Below are positions 44,689 to 52,942 of a stretch of 64,000 bases of DNA, in pieces; the first letter of the stretch is position 1, and each line of letters opens with the position of its first letter. The DNA is from Erwinia mallotivora (lineage in GTDB: Bacteria > Pseudomonadota > Gammaproteobacteria > Enterobacterales > Enterobacteriaceae), in NCBI RefSeq assembly GCF_000590885.1, contig NZ_JFHN01000045.1:62001-126000 (forward strand), written 5' to 3'. A model generated the notes under the pieces. It saw only the letters and a list, made by a program, of their open reading frames with translations, had not been told where the DNA came from and ran no database searches. A program made the position numbers and the translations under genes.

Positions 44689-45157
44689 TGTTTTTATTAT
44701 TTTCTTTTTAATTGAAGTGAATATTTAATGCGTTAAGATGATTTATTTTTTCAGATGCTTTTCCGATGCTGACAATAAAAGAAAAAAATAATTATTATCC
44801 TACTGTTTTATATTGCTTTTGTGACAGGTTTTGATTGAGGGTTTTATCAGGGTGAATTTTTATTGCAGATTATTTTATAAAGCTAAGATATTTATTCTTT
44901 TGTCTGCTTGTTTGCCGGGTTTTATTTTCGTGATTAAACTGAGGTTTTTATTTTTTGTTTCTGTAAATCATGAAATTAAATAAGCGGGTTGAAAGGAGTT
45001 TGCTGAGGGTATGTATTAATGATGAATAACTATTTTTGATTTTTTTTGCCATCCGGATTAAAAACAGAATAATTATCAATCTCGCTGAAAACGGCAGGTT
45101 TGCCGGTCAATATCCCTTTTACGGCCCGGCTGCCATCAGGCAACCGGGCCGTTAGCA

Positions 45158-47023
45158 TCAGAACTCTTTCTGACCGCCCAGCTCAATGACCCGATTCGGC
45201 GGGATCATAAACTGCTCATGTGCCCGCAGCGCGTTGTGCTGGAAGAAATGGAAAATTCCGCCCTTAAGCCGTGACAGGCCCCGGCGCTTTTTCATTACCA
45301 GCGTATCGTGAGAAGTGAAAAATGAGGCTTCATTCACCGTGCAACCAAATCCCTGTAGCCCACAAAGGTGGAGGATCTCCTGCATGGCAGGCACCTCATG
45401 CCAGCCGTAGGAGGCGGTCACCTGCCAGAAAGTTGGTGAGAGCTGTTGCAGAGCGATACGATTCTGATTGTATTCCCTCGGTTTGTCGGTGGTGCGGATA
45501 TGCAACAGGACGATGCGTTCGTGCATGACCCGATTGTGTTTCAGGTTATGCAACAGCGCCTGCGGGATCTCACTGACTTTTTTGGTCAGAAAAATAGCGG
45601 TGCCTTCCACCCGTTTTGGCGGCGAGGCTTCCAGTGAGTTAATCATTGCTCTGAGGCCTTCAGGGTCGTCACTGAGACGGCGGATAAGCCGTGAGCGCTC
45701 ACTGCTCCAGATCAACATCAGCACCAGCATCACCATTGCCAGCATCACCGGCACCCAGCCGCCTGACAGGAGTTTAATCAGGTTCGCACCGAACAGCGTG
45801 ACATCGATAACCAGCATACAGAGCAGGAAAAGGAGCGCCACGGGCAGGGGCCACTTCCAGTTTCTGAACGCCACAATGCCGGTCAGGAATGCGGTCAGTA
45901 CCATCGTTCCGGTGACCACAATGCCGTAAGCCGCAGAGAGCGCCGAGGAGCTTTCGAAAGCAAAAATAATCAGCGTAACGGCGACAAACAACAGCCAGTT
46001 AACCACCGGGATATAAATCTGGCCGGATTCGGTGGACGAGGTGTAAACGATGCGCATCGGCGGCAGAAAACCCTGCCGTATCGCCTGGTGGGTGAGGGTG
46101 TAAACGCCGGTGATAATCGACTGCGCGGCTATCACTGTCGCCAGCGTGGAGAGCACAATCAGCGGGATCTGCGCCCAGCCGGGTGCCAGCAGATAAAAGG
46201 GATTTTTAACCGCTTCCGGCGTGGCGAGTACCAGGGCTCCCTGGCCAAAATAATTCAGTATCAGCGAGGGCATGGCGATAACCAGCCACGCCATTCTGAT
46301 GGGCGTTTTCCCCAGATGCCCCATGTCGGCGTACAGCGCTTCCGCTCCGGTAACGGCCAGCACGACCATCCCCAGCGCGGCAAAGGAGAGTGCTTTATGA
46401 CTGAGCAGAAACTCCAGCGCAAAGGCCGGATTCAGCGCATGCAGCACGCCCGGATTCATCATGATCCCTCTTATCCCCAGTACCGCCAGGGTGACGAACC
46501 ATACCAGCATCACCGGTCCGAAAACGCGGCTGACCCGCTCGGTGCCGTGCTTCTGAATAATGAACAGCAGCGCGAGAATAACCACGGAAAGCGGCACAAT
46601 AAAGCGGTCCAGCGCCGGGGCGACCACTTCGATCCCCTCAATAGCGGACATCACCGAAATTGCCGGGGTGATCACGCCGTCGCCATAAAAGAAAGCGCCG
46701 CCGGTCAGTCCGGCCAGCACCACCAGATGGACGGCGCGCCCTTTGACACTTTGACGCGCCAGCGACATCAGGGTCAGGATACCGCCTTCGCCATCGATAT
46801 CAGCCCGCATCACAAAACAGACATACTTGACCGTAACGATCAGCGTCAGTCCCCAGAAAATCAGAGAAAGAAAGCCCATTATCGCCGTTTCTGTCACGCC
46901 ACCGGCTGGCAGAATCGAGAGACACTCCTTCAGCGTATAGAGCGGACTGGTGCCAATGTCACCAAACACGATGCCCGCTGCGGCCAGCATGGCTACAGGA
47001 AGCGACTGTTTTTTTGAAGTCAT
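45158..47023 (-). CDS. kup: Low-affinity K+ uptake transporter Kup
   Basis: 621 residues, HAK/KUP/KT family, about 12 membrane segments followed by a cytoplasmic domain of about 170 residues. Family signature GIVFGDIGTSPLYTLKE at 18-34, YGDGVITPAISVMSAIEG, and GTEALYADMGH-type segment seen as TGAEALYADMGHLG. It takes up K+ with H+, mainly at low pH or in hyperosmotic conditions. Divergent from the OtsA-like gene. In E. coli kup lies near the rbs operon instead. Confidence 0.95.
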   Translation of the reverse strand: MTSKKQSLPVAMLAAAGIVFGDIGTSPLYTLKECLSILPAGGVTETAIMGFLSLIFWGLTLIVTVKYVCFVMRADIDGEGGILTLMSLARQSVKGRAVHLVVLAGLTGGAFFYGDGVITPAISVMSAIEGIEVVAPALDRFIVPLSVVILALLFIIQKHGTERVSRVFGPVMLVWFVTLAVLGIRGIMMNPGVLHALNPAFALEFLLSHKALSFAALGMVVLAVTGAEALYADMGHLGKTPIRMAWLVIAMPSLILNYFGQGALVLATPEAVKNPFYLLAPGWAQIPLIVLSTLATVIAAQSIITGVYTLTHQAIRQGFLPPMRIVYTSSTESGQIYIPVVNWLLFVAVTLIIFAFESSSALSAAYGIVVTGTMVLTAFLTGIVAFRNWKWPLPVALLFLLCMLVIDVTLFGANLIKLLSGGWVPVMLAMVMLVLMLIWSSERSRLIRRLSDDPEGLRAMINSLEASPPKRVEGTAIFLTKKVSEIPQALLHNLKHNRVMHERIVLLHIRTTDKPREYNQNRIALQQLSPTFWQVTASYGWHEVPAMQEILHLCGLQGFGCTVNEASFFTSHDTLVMKKRRGLSRLKGGIFHFFQHNALRAHEQFMIPPNRVIELGGQKEF

Positions 47024-47320
47024 AAGAGATGCGTTTTATCCGTGAGTTATCGTGAGCCAGAACAGCCCAAAAAAAACCAGCGCGGGCAGTACAGGGCATG
47101 CGTGTCTGTCGGTTTAAAGTTAATGCCAAATCGCAAGTCTGCAACATTTACCGTGCCAGTTACTTTCAGAACGATAACATTATTAAGCAGTTTTTTTACT
47201 TCCCCGCTTGATATTTTTACGCTTTTTTTATACCCGAAGCCGTTTAATGAACCGCGTCAGCAGTACCACCACAACCCGTTTCTCTGCATCCGGCAGGGAA
47301 GGCGTTATCAGGAAAAGGTT

Positions 47321-48754
47321 ATGTCAGGTTTGATTCTGGTTTCTCATAATATGTCTCATCCCTCCACGCTTTCAGCCCTGTATAAAAGCATACTGACCCG
47401 TCGTCATGGCTTGAGTTTATGGATTGGTTGGGATGGCAAAACCGCAGAGGTGTCATCTGATACGCCGCGAGAATTTACCTTCAGCAGCGGCCAGGATTAT
47501 GACTCGCTGACCTTTCCTCTCAGTCAGGCGGAGTTGCAGGATGGTTATATGAGTTATGTCCATAAAGGACTGTGGCCCGTATTTCATCAGCGCCCGGACC
47601 TGGCGCGCTTCAGCCAGCCTGGTCTGACACAATACCGAAAACTCAACGAAGCTTATGCCCTGGCGATAGCGGAATACGCCATGCCTGATGATGTTATCTG
47701 GGTGCAGGATTACCACCTGATCCCCTGCATTCAGCTTATTCGTCATGCCGGTCTGACTAACCGGACGGGATTTTTCTTTCATCAGCCATTTCCTGCCGGT
47801 CAGGGATTTGAAGCCATTCCGGACTGGCGCTGGCTGGCTGAGTCACTGCTGTGCTGCGATGTGATAGGTTTTCAGACCTTACAGGATATGAAAAATTTTC
47901 TACTGTGGGTCGAAAGCGAATTTCGTACCGAGCGGCTGGGCGCCACCTGTTTTCGTATCTTTGGCCGGATCATCACCACCGGCGTTTTTCCGGTGGGCAT
48001 CGACCTGGACGATGTCGATTCACTCAGCCATACCGCTGGCTGCACGGTAACGGAGCAGGAGTGCCGGGAAACCCTGCCGGAAAATACCGTGCTCAGCGGA
48101 GGCCATCTTGATGACAGCGCCGGGCTTCCTTATCGCATCAGCGCGATGGAGGTCCTGCTGCGGCGGCATCAGGAATACGTGGGTAACATTATGCTGCTTC
48201 AGCTGGCTTCTCCGTCGGCGGGGTATTCTCACCGGGCTGCGGAAATGAGCCACGAGCTGGAAACGCTGTGCGGCGAACTTAATGGGGTGAAAGGTACGCT
48301 GGACTGGTATCCGGTGAACTTTCTCACCCGGCAGTACAGCCGCGAAGAACAGGCCGGTATCTATCGTGCCTCACGGGTGGCGGTGGTGACACCGTTAATC
48401 GCCGGGATGAGCCTGATGGCAAAAATGTATGTTGCGCTACAGGATCCGGCCAACCCCGGCGTGCTGATACTGTCGCAGTTTGCCGGGGCATCGGAGCATA
48501 TGGACGGTGCCATTATCGTTAACCCTTACGATCCTGACGCCATTGCCGACGCGATTCACACCGCGCTGCATTTGTCGCTCAGCGAACGTAAAAAAATGCA
48601 TGCCCGGCTGATGGCAGGTATTAAGCGTTGGGACTGCCACTGGTGGGCTGCATCTTTTCTTACCGCCCTGGAGACGATTGAAAGCGAGGCGGCGGTGCCA
48701 CTGAGCGGAGGAATGGCGCTCTCCGCCTGCTTTACGCACCGTATCAGATATTAG
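47321..48754 (+). CDS. Degenerate OtsA-like (GT20) protein, probably inactive as trehalose-6-P synthase
   Basis: 477 residues from MSGLILVSHNMSHPSTLS; AGGAAAAGG precedes the ATG and the open frame upstream (from 47042) is rejected. The whole length aligns by eye to E. coli OtsA (IWVQDYHLIP, GFFFHQPFP, VTPLIAGMSLMAKMYVALQDP, NPGVLILSQFAGASE). Compared with OtsA: R10 is N10, the GG of the UDP loop is missing, R263 is H262, K268 is A267, R301 is A300, D362 is A361, E370 is M369. Tyr77, Trp86 and Asp131 equivalents remain. The fold is kept while phosphate- and UDP-binding residues are lost, so a regulatory or new binding role is more likely than synthesis. Confidence 0.85.
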   Translation: MSGLILVSHNMSHPSTLSALYKSILTRRHGLSLWIGWDGKTAEVSSDTPREFTFSSGQDYDSLTFPLSQAELQDGYMSYVHKGLWPVFHQRPDLARFSQPGLTQYRKLNEAYALAIAEYAMPDDVIWVQDYHLIPCIQLIRHAGLTNRTGFFFHQPFPAGQGFEAIPDWRWLAESLLCCDVIGFQTLQDMKNFLLWVESEFRTERLGATCFRIFGRIITTGVFPVGIDLDDVDSLSHTAGCTVTEQECRETLPENTVLSGGHLDDSAGLPYRISAMEVLLRRHQEYVGNIMLLQLASPSAGYSHRAAEMSHELETLCGELNGVKGTLDWYPVNFLTRQYSREEQAGIYRASRVAVVTPLIAGMSLMAKMYVALQDPANPGVLILSQFAGASEHMDGAIIVNPYDPDAIADAIHTALHLSLSERKKMHARLMAGIKRWDCHWWAASFLTALETIESEAAVPLSGGMALSACFTHRIRY

Positions 48755-48766
48755 CCACCGCCCGTC

Positions 48767-48789
48767 ACCTGCCGGGGAAACCGGCAGGT
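48767..48789. terminator. Hairpin between the OtsA-like gene and argI
   Basis: ACCTGCCGG / CCGGCAGGT with loop GGAAA, a 9-bp perfect stem between convergent genes. No clear T run, so terminator function is inferred from position. Confidence 0.55.
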
Positions 48790-48814
48790 CGATAGCAGGG
48801 GGCACAGGCGAGGG

Positions 48815-49825
48815 TTAATGCTGGCCGGAGAGTGTGGCCACCATGACGGCTTTAATGGTGTGCAGACGGTTTTCCGCCTGGTCAAACACCACGCTGTGGG
48901 CAGATTCAAACACGTCATCCGTGACTTCCATCCCGCCGTGCAGATCGTACTGCTCTGCCATCTGCTGGCCCAGCGTGGTCTGGTCGTCGTGGAAAGCCGG
49001 CAGGCAGTGAAGAAATTTCACCTGGGGATTGCCGGTCAGTGCCAGCATTGCGCGGTTTACCTGATAGGGCCGCAACAGGGCAATACGCTCCTGCCAGACC
49101 TCTTTCGGTTCGCCCATCGACACCCACACATCGGTATAGATAAAATCTGCGCCGTTCACGCCTTCGGCAATATCCTCGGTCAGGGTGATTTTACCGCCGG
49201 TTTTCTCTGCCGCCTTGCGACATTCAGCCACCAGGCTGGCATCCGGCCAGCAGCCTTTTGGCGCCACCAGACGCAGATCAAATCCCATCAGGGCAGCGGC
49301 TTCCAGCATGGTATTACCCATGTTGTTATGGGCATCCCCTGCATAGGCAAAGACCATTTCGTTGAAAGCTTTTCCGGGCAGGTGTTCCTGCATGGTCAGC
49401 AAATCGGCCAGCAACTGGGTAGGATGAAATTCATTGGTCAGGCCGTTCCACACCGGCACGCCCGCATGTTGTGCCAGCGATTCAACCAGCTCCTGACCAT
49501 GACCGCGATACTGAATACCATCGTACATCCGGCCCAGCACGCGGGCGGTGTCTTTCATGGACTCTTTATGTCCAATCTGGCTGCCGCTCGGACCAAGATA
49601 AGTCACGTTGGCACCCTGATCGTAAGCGGCAACTTCGAAAGAGCAACGGGTACGGGTCGAGTCTTTTTCGAAGATGAGCGCGATGTTTTTACCTTTCAGG
49701 TATTGTGTTTCCTGACCTTTTTTCTTCTCTGTTTTCAGCGTGGCGGCCAGTGCCAGCAGGGCGGTGATTTCCGCGGGGGTGAAATCCAGCAGCCTGAGAA
49801 AATGGCGTTGACAGAACTGACTCAT
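48815..49825 (-). CDS. argI: Anabolic ornithine carbamoyltransferase
   Basis: 336 residues. STRTR in [19 protein letters not shown] in [15 protein letters not shown], and [11 protein letters not shown]. It makes citrulline from ornithine and carbamoyl phosphate in arginine synthesis. GGAG lies 7 bases before the ATG. A perfect ARG box lies in the promoter region, which marks it as the biosynthetic enzyme. It is next to rraB, miaE and yjgM as in Salmonella. Second of two OTCases in the window. Confidence 0.95.
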   Translation of the reverse strand: MSQFCQRHFLRLLDFTPAEITALLALAATLKTEKKKGQETQYLKGKNIALIFEKDSTRTRCSFEVAAYDQGANVTYLGPSGSQIGHKESMKDTARVLGRMYDGIQYRGHGQELVESLAQHAGVPVWNGLTNEFHPTQLLADLLTMQEHLPGKAFNEMVFAYAGDAHNNMGNTMLEAAALMGFDLRLVAPKGCWPDASLVAECRKAAEKTGGKITLTEDIAEGVNGADFIYTDVWVSMGEPKEVWQERIALLRPYQVNRAMLALTGNPQVKFLHCLPAFHDDQTTLGQQMAEQYDLHGGMEVTDDVFESAHSVVFDQAENRLHTIKAVMVATLSGQH

Positions 49826-49845
49826 GAAGTGCTCCGGTAAGATTT

Positions 49846-49863
49846 TGTGAATTTAAATTCAAT
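49846..49863. promoter_or_regulatory. ARG box (ArgR operator) upstream of argI
   Basis: TGTGAATTTAAATTCAAT contains TGAATTTAAATTCA, a perfect match to TGAATNNNNATTCA, 21-34 bases before the argI start codon. A weaker partner, TGAATATGCATTTT (49873-49886), lies just upstream. Paired boxes are usual for hexameric ArgR. Confidence 0.85.
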
Positions 49864-49983
49864 TTAACCGTATGAATATGCATTTTCAACCCTGCGTTAC
49901 AGAAACTTTTGGATAAAGGTAGTGGCGCGAAGGGCACTGTGGGAAAATACTTGCATGAGATGCCACATACTGAGGAACGGATC

Positions 49984-50400
49984 ATGGCAAATAAAGCATT
50001 GCTGGAAGAGCAGCAGGAAGAGACGCGACTGATCATTGAAGAGCTGCTGGAAGATGGCAGTGACCCGGATGCGCTCTACACCATCGAGCATCACTTCTCC
50101 TGTCCCAGCTTCGACGCGCTGGAAAAAGCGGCGGTGGAAGCATTTAAACTGGGCTATGAAGTGACGGAGCCGGAAGAGCTGGAGCTGGAAGACGGCAGCA
50201 AAGTGATGTGCTGCGATATCCTGAGCGAATCGGCGCTGAAGGCAGAGTTGATTGACGCACAGGTTGAACAGTTAGTCAGCCTGGTAAGTAAATTTAATGT
50301 TGATTACGACGGCTGGGGAACCTACTTTGAAGACCCGGATGCCGAAGATGAAGAGGACGACTTTCCGGAAGATGAGGATGACAACGGGGTTCGTCACTGA
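49984..50400 (+). CDS. rraB: Ribonuclease E inhibitor RraB
   Basis: 138 residues from [20 protein letters not shown], the length of E. coli RraB; the 75-base upstream extension of the frame is rejected, and GAGGAACGG supports this start. Conserved [15 protein letters not shown] and [12 protein letters not shown], then an acidic tail ([13 protein letters not shown]). It binds the C-terminal half of RNase E and changes the set of RNAs degraded. Divergent from argI. Confidence 0.96.
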   Translation: MANKALLEEQQEETRLIIEELLEDGSDPDALYTIEHHFSCPSFDALEKAAVEAFKLGYEVTEPEELELEDGSKVMCCDILSESALKAELIDAQVEQLVSLVSKFNVDYDGWGTYFEDPDAEDEEDDFPEDEDDNGVRH

Positions 50401-50517
50401 GTCAGGACAAGATCAGCCAGGAAAATGTCCGTTTTCCCCCCTCGAGCCGGGACAAAGCCTGTCCCGGCTGCTGAACAGACCTGTTAATCTCGCACCTGCA
50501 ACGGAATCGTTGAGCGC

Positions 50518-51288
50518 ATGAATACCGATCGCCTGCTGGCTCCTGTCCACGCCTTTTTACTGTGCCGCACGCCCCAGGCGTGGATTGATGAGGCACGTAA
50601 GCCGGAAAATCTCCCACTGTTATTAACCGATCATCTGGTTTGTGAACTGAAAGCAGCACAGACCGCAATGTGGCTGATCCGCAAATACGTTGCCGATGAG
50701 GAAAGCGGTAATGCACTGCTTGCCTGGCTGAAACCCTGGGAGCAGTTTGTTCACAGCCGCGATGCCGATCTGGCTTTTCTTGCGGAGCACAAAAGCTTGT
50801 CAAAAATGATCGTCAGTCGCACTGAAATCAGCTATGGCGATGCGCTGGTGGACAAAATGGTGCTGCTGATAAAAGAGGAATTGCATCACTTTTATCAGGT
50901 CATGGAGATTATGCAGGAGAGATGTATTCCCTATGTCAAAATCACCGCCAGTCGTTATGCCAGAGGCCTGCTGGCAGAAGTCACCACGCATGAGCCGCAA
51001 ACGCTGGTGGATAAGCTGATTTGCGGTGCATACATTGAAGCACGATCCTGTGAGCGGTTTGCCAGCCTTGCTCCGTATCTGGATAACGAGCTGGCGGCTT
51101 TTTATATTTCGCTGCTGCGCTCCGAAGCGCGCCATTATCAGGATTATCTGGCGCTGGCGGCGCAGATTGCTGGTGGCGATCTTTCTCACCGGATAAGAAA
51201 GATTGGTGAGACGGAAGCCAGGCTGATTAACGATCCAGATAACGAGCTGCGTTTTCACAGCGGTGTGCCCGCCTGGTGCCTGCAGTAG
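50518..51288 (+). CDS. miaE: tRNA 2-methylthio-N6-isopentenyl-A37 hydroxylase
   Basis: 256 residues, ferritin-like diiron oxygenase. Iron ligands are seen as E and ExxH motifs: LVCELKAAQ, KEELHHFYQV, YIEARSCERF and SEARHYQDYL. It hydroxylates ms2i6A37 to ms2io6A37 in tRNAs reading UNN codons, using O2. Known from Salmonella, next to rraB, and absent from E. coli K-12. Starts 117 bases after rraB. Confidence 0.93.
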   Translation: MNTDRLLAPVHAFLLCRTPQAWIDEARKPENLPLLLTDHLVCELKAAQTAMWLIRKYVADEESGNALLAWLKPWEQFVHSRDADLAFLAEHKSLSKMIVSRTEISYGDALVDKMVLLIKEELHHFYQVMEIMQERCIPYVKITASRYARGLLAEVTTHEPQTLVDKLICGAYIEARSCERFASLAPYLDNELAAFYISLLRSEARHYQDYLALAAQIAGGDLSHRIRKIGETEARLINDPDNELRFHSGVPAWCLQ

Positions 51289-51302
51289 CCTGTCTGCTGT
51301 GG

Positions 51303-51806
51303 TTATAACCGTCGCAACATCCGTACTTCGCAATCAACGTGTCCGGTGCAGCCCATCGGCGCGTCGATATGTTCAAAGCCAAGATGCTCATACAGGCGGA
51401 TTGCTCGCGTCAGGGAGGCTGTGGTTTCCAGGTAGCAGCGTTTATAGCCCCGCTGGCGGGCAAACGCCATCGCCTGCACAGCCAGATTTCTGGCGATACC
51501 CATTCCGCGTATTACCGGCATAAAGTACATTTTTTGCAGTTCACAGACGTCAGCCTCACTGCACAGCAGCGGAGCCACGCCGCCGCCACCGACGACGACG
51601 CCATCGTGCTCAATAACCCAGTAAGCGCTGTCAGGGGCACTGTAGAGTTCGAACAAGCGATCAAGGTCAGGATCGGCCACGGTAAAGCCTTTGTCAGCGG
51701 TAAGACCAAACTCGGCCGAAACATCGCGAATGACGCGGGCAATATGGCGATCGTCGGCGGGTTGTATAAGGCGAATCTCTGTTTTCGCTGAAGGGATCGG
51801 GGTCAT
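51303..51806 (-). CDS. yjgM: GNAT-family N-acetyltransferase YjgM
   Basis: 167 residues, equal to E. coli YjgM. GNAT motif [22 protein letters not shown]; motif [25 protein letters not shown] in two conserved blocks; ends [13 protein letters not shown]. Substrate unknown. Convergent with miaE. In E. coli yjgN follows between yjgM and valS; here that place is taken by the ORF at 51,993. Confidence 0.92.
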   Translation of the reverse strand: MTPIPSAKTEIRLIQPADDRHIARVIRDVSAEFGLTADKGFTVADPDLDRLFELYSAPDSAYWVIEHDGVVVGGGGVAPLLCSEADVCELQKMYFMPVIRGMGIARNLAVQAMAFARQRGYKRCYLETTASLTRAIRLYEHLGFEHIDAPMGCTGHVDCEVRMLRRL

Positions 51807-51834
51807 AATAATCTGTCATTGTCTGATTGCATGG

Positions 51835-51956
51835 CAGATGTAATAACATCTGGTTAATGAAGTTGCAATTATCACCAGAATATAAATTTCTCTTTGGAAA
51901 CTCGGCCCTGTTCGCTCTAAAAAATGAATTTTGAAATTCACTGATTTAATGCAGTG
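51835..51956. promoter_or_regulatory. Inverted repeats upstream of the ART-like gene
   Basis: Three palindromic elements lie in the 186-base AT-rich gap before 51,993: CAGATGT-AATA-ACATCTG (51835-51852), TGAATTT-TG-AAATTCA (51925-51940) and CACTG-N8-CAGTG (51939-51956), the last two overlapping. They could be operators or a terminator for upstream transcripts. No hrp-box-like pair (GGAACC...CCAC) was found. Confidence 0.5.
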
Positions 51957-51992
51957 ATAAAGTGTCATCAGTTTTTATTATCCGGGAAATAA

Positions 51993-52880
51993 ATGATGGC
52001 AATTAAATTGAGCGGTGAGCAAACCAGGAGTTGTATGGCTGATATTAATCATATCAGTAAAAAAGAGGGCGAAAATGTAAGGCTAATCCATAACCCGGTG
52101 AGAAAATACTTATCCAGTGCAGTGAACGTTTCAGACATTGAAATAAATAGAAAAATAATTGACTATAACATTTTTCAGAGTGCAGAAAGTGCACTGGGGC
52201 AATGTTCTGAAAAAGAGTTAAAGCAAGAAAAAAAGGCTGAAAAATATTTTCTTTCAAGGTTTAAGTGTGTGGCCAGTGAAAGAGGAATAAATAGCTCAGA
52301 TACGAAAAATATAAAAGTTGCCCAGTTTCTTGGATGGCACGGCACCGGGAAACAGGTGGCACAGCGTCTTATTAATGAAGGACTCAGGGGTGATTATGAG
52401 CCAGGTGATCAGCAACTTAAAAATAATGTTAATGGTGAGGGATTTTATGTTGCAGGGAATTTGGGACATGCCAGAACATATGCGCTGAGAACGCCTCAGC
52501 AGTTAACATCCCCGGGCGGAAATGAGGGTGAAGTCATTGAAGTATGGGGCATGTTGGATATTAACAAAGCACCTTCAGTTTTTGATATCGAGGCCTCCAG
52601 AAATAAGGATTATATTGTTGTCAGGCCCGAATTTAATAAAAATATATTTTTTACTCCTCTCCGTAATGACGACCGCCTGACTGAGTCAAAACCAGGCGAA
52701 AACAAACATAAACGATCAGGGAATGCCGACATGCGGAATGCGCCAGATGTGCGCAAAAAAAGCTCAGGCAAATCAACAAAAGGTTGTCTGCCTGTTGTTG
52801 CAAGAATATGGGGAAGGATAGCCAGTATATTTAAACCGGTCGGCAGCAGCAGCCGTCAGGCACAGCACAGAACATCTTAA
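51993..52880 (+). CDS. Putative diphtheria toxin/exotoxin A-type mono-ADP-ribosyltransferase
   Basis: 295 residues in the longest form. A second start at 52035 (MADINHISKK) has the better Shine-Dalgarno (AGGAG, 4 bases away), giving 281 residues; unresolved. The centre reads FLGWHGTGKQVAQRLINEGL and, after a gap, GEGFYVAGNLGHARTYA. From memory this closely resembles the exotoxin A catalytic domain (GYHGTFLEAAQSIVFGGVRA; RGFYIAGDPALAYGYA): H116, Y152 and Y163 match its His and two Tyr, with the same 11-residue Tyr-Tyr spacing. The catalytic Glu is probably E200 (FDIEASRNKDYIVVRP) or less likely E183. No Sec signal. The tail is basic with a hydrophobic helix (CLPVVARIWGRIASIF). Codon and base composition are AT-rich, unlike neighbours. 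No immunity gene is seen nearby. Confidence 0.65.
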   Translation: MMAIKLSGEQTRSCMADINHISKKEGENVRLIHNPVRKYLSSAVNVSDIEINRKIIDYNIFQSAESALGQCSEKELKQEKKAEKYFLSRFKCVASERGINSSDTKNIKVAQFLGWHGTGKQVAQRLINEGLRGDYEPGDQQLKNNVNGEGFYVAGNLGHARTYALRTPQQLTSPGGNEGEVIEVWGMLDINKAPSVFDIEASRNKDYIVVRPEFNKNIFFTPLRNDDRLTESKPGENKHKRSGNADMRNAPDVRKKSSGKSTKGCLPVVARIWGRIASIFKPVGSSSRQAQHRTS

Positions 52881-52896
52881 CCGGGCCGATAAAAAA

Positions 52897-52926
52897 AGCC
52901 CGTTGAGCAAGCTCAACGGGCTTTAT
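52897..52926. terminator. Bidirectional terminator between the ART-like gene and valS
   Basis: AGCCCGTTGAGC AA GCTCAACGGGCT: a 12-bp perfect stem preceded by seven A residues and followed by TTTAT. Strongest in the valS (-) direction. Confidence 0.9.
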
Positions 52927-52942
52927 CGCAGTTTACTACTGC

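Larger units (their letters stand above)
44511..45157. other. AT-rich arc operon control region
   Basis: 647 bases, visibly far richer in A+T than the flanking genes, with no supportable open frame. Besides the CRP-like and FNR-like sites listed separately, an imperfect ARG box TGAATTTTTATTGC (44853-44866, 8 of 10 conserved positions) is present. A stem ACGGCCCGG/CCGGGCCGT at 45121-45153 lies just past the kup stop. Confidence 0.6.

Noticed and set aside
45121-45153. Hairpin after kup as a strong terminator
   Set aside because: The stem is good but on the - strand it is followed by AAAAGG rather than a T run, so I list it only within the intergenic description.
46088-47017. 309-codon + strand frame opposite kup
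   Set aside because: Antisense shadow; extremely hydrophilic mirror of a membrane-protein gene, with no ribosome binding site.
48818-49840. 340-codon + strand frame opposite argI
   Set aside because: It lies wholly antisense to a well-conserved ornithine carbamoyltransferase, has low-complexity His/Gln/Arg-rich translation and no known motifs.
51807-51992. Search for an hrp box (type III effector promoter) before the ART-like gene
   Set aside because: No GGAACC followed at 15-16 bases by CCAC was found, so type III control is not supported.
52560-52620. Possible immunity protein partner for the ART-like gene
   Set aside because: No separate open frame of any plausible size exists beside the gene on either strand; the flanks are yjgM and valS.
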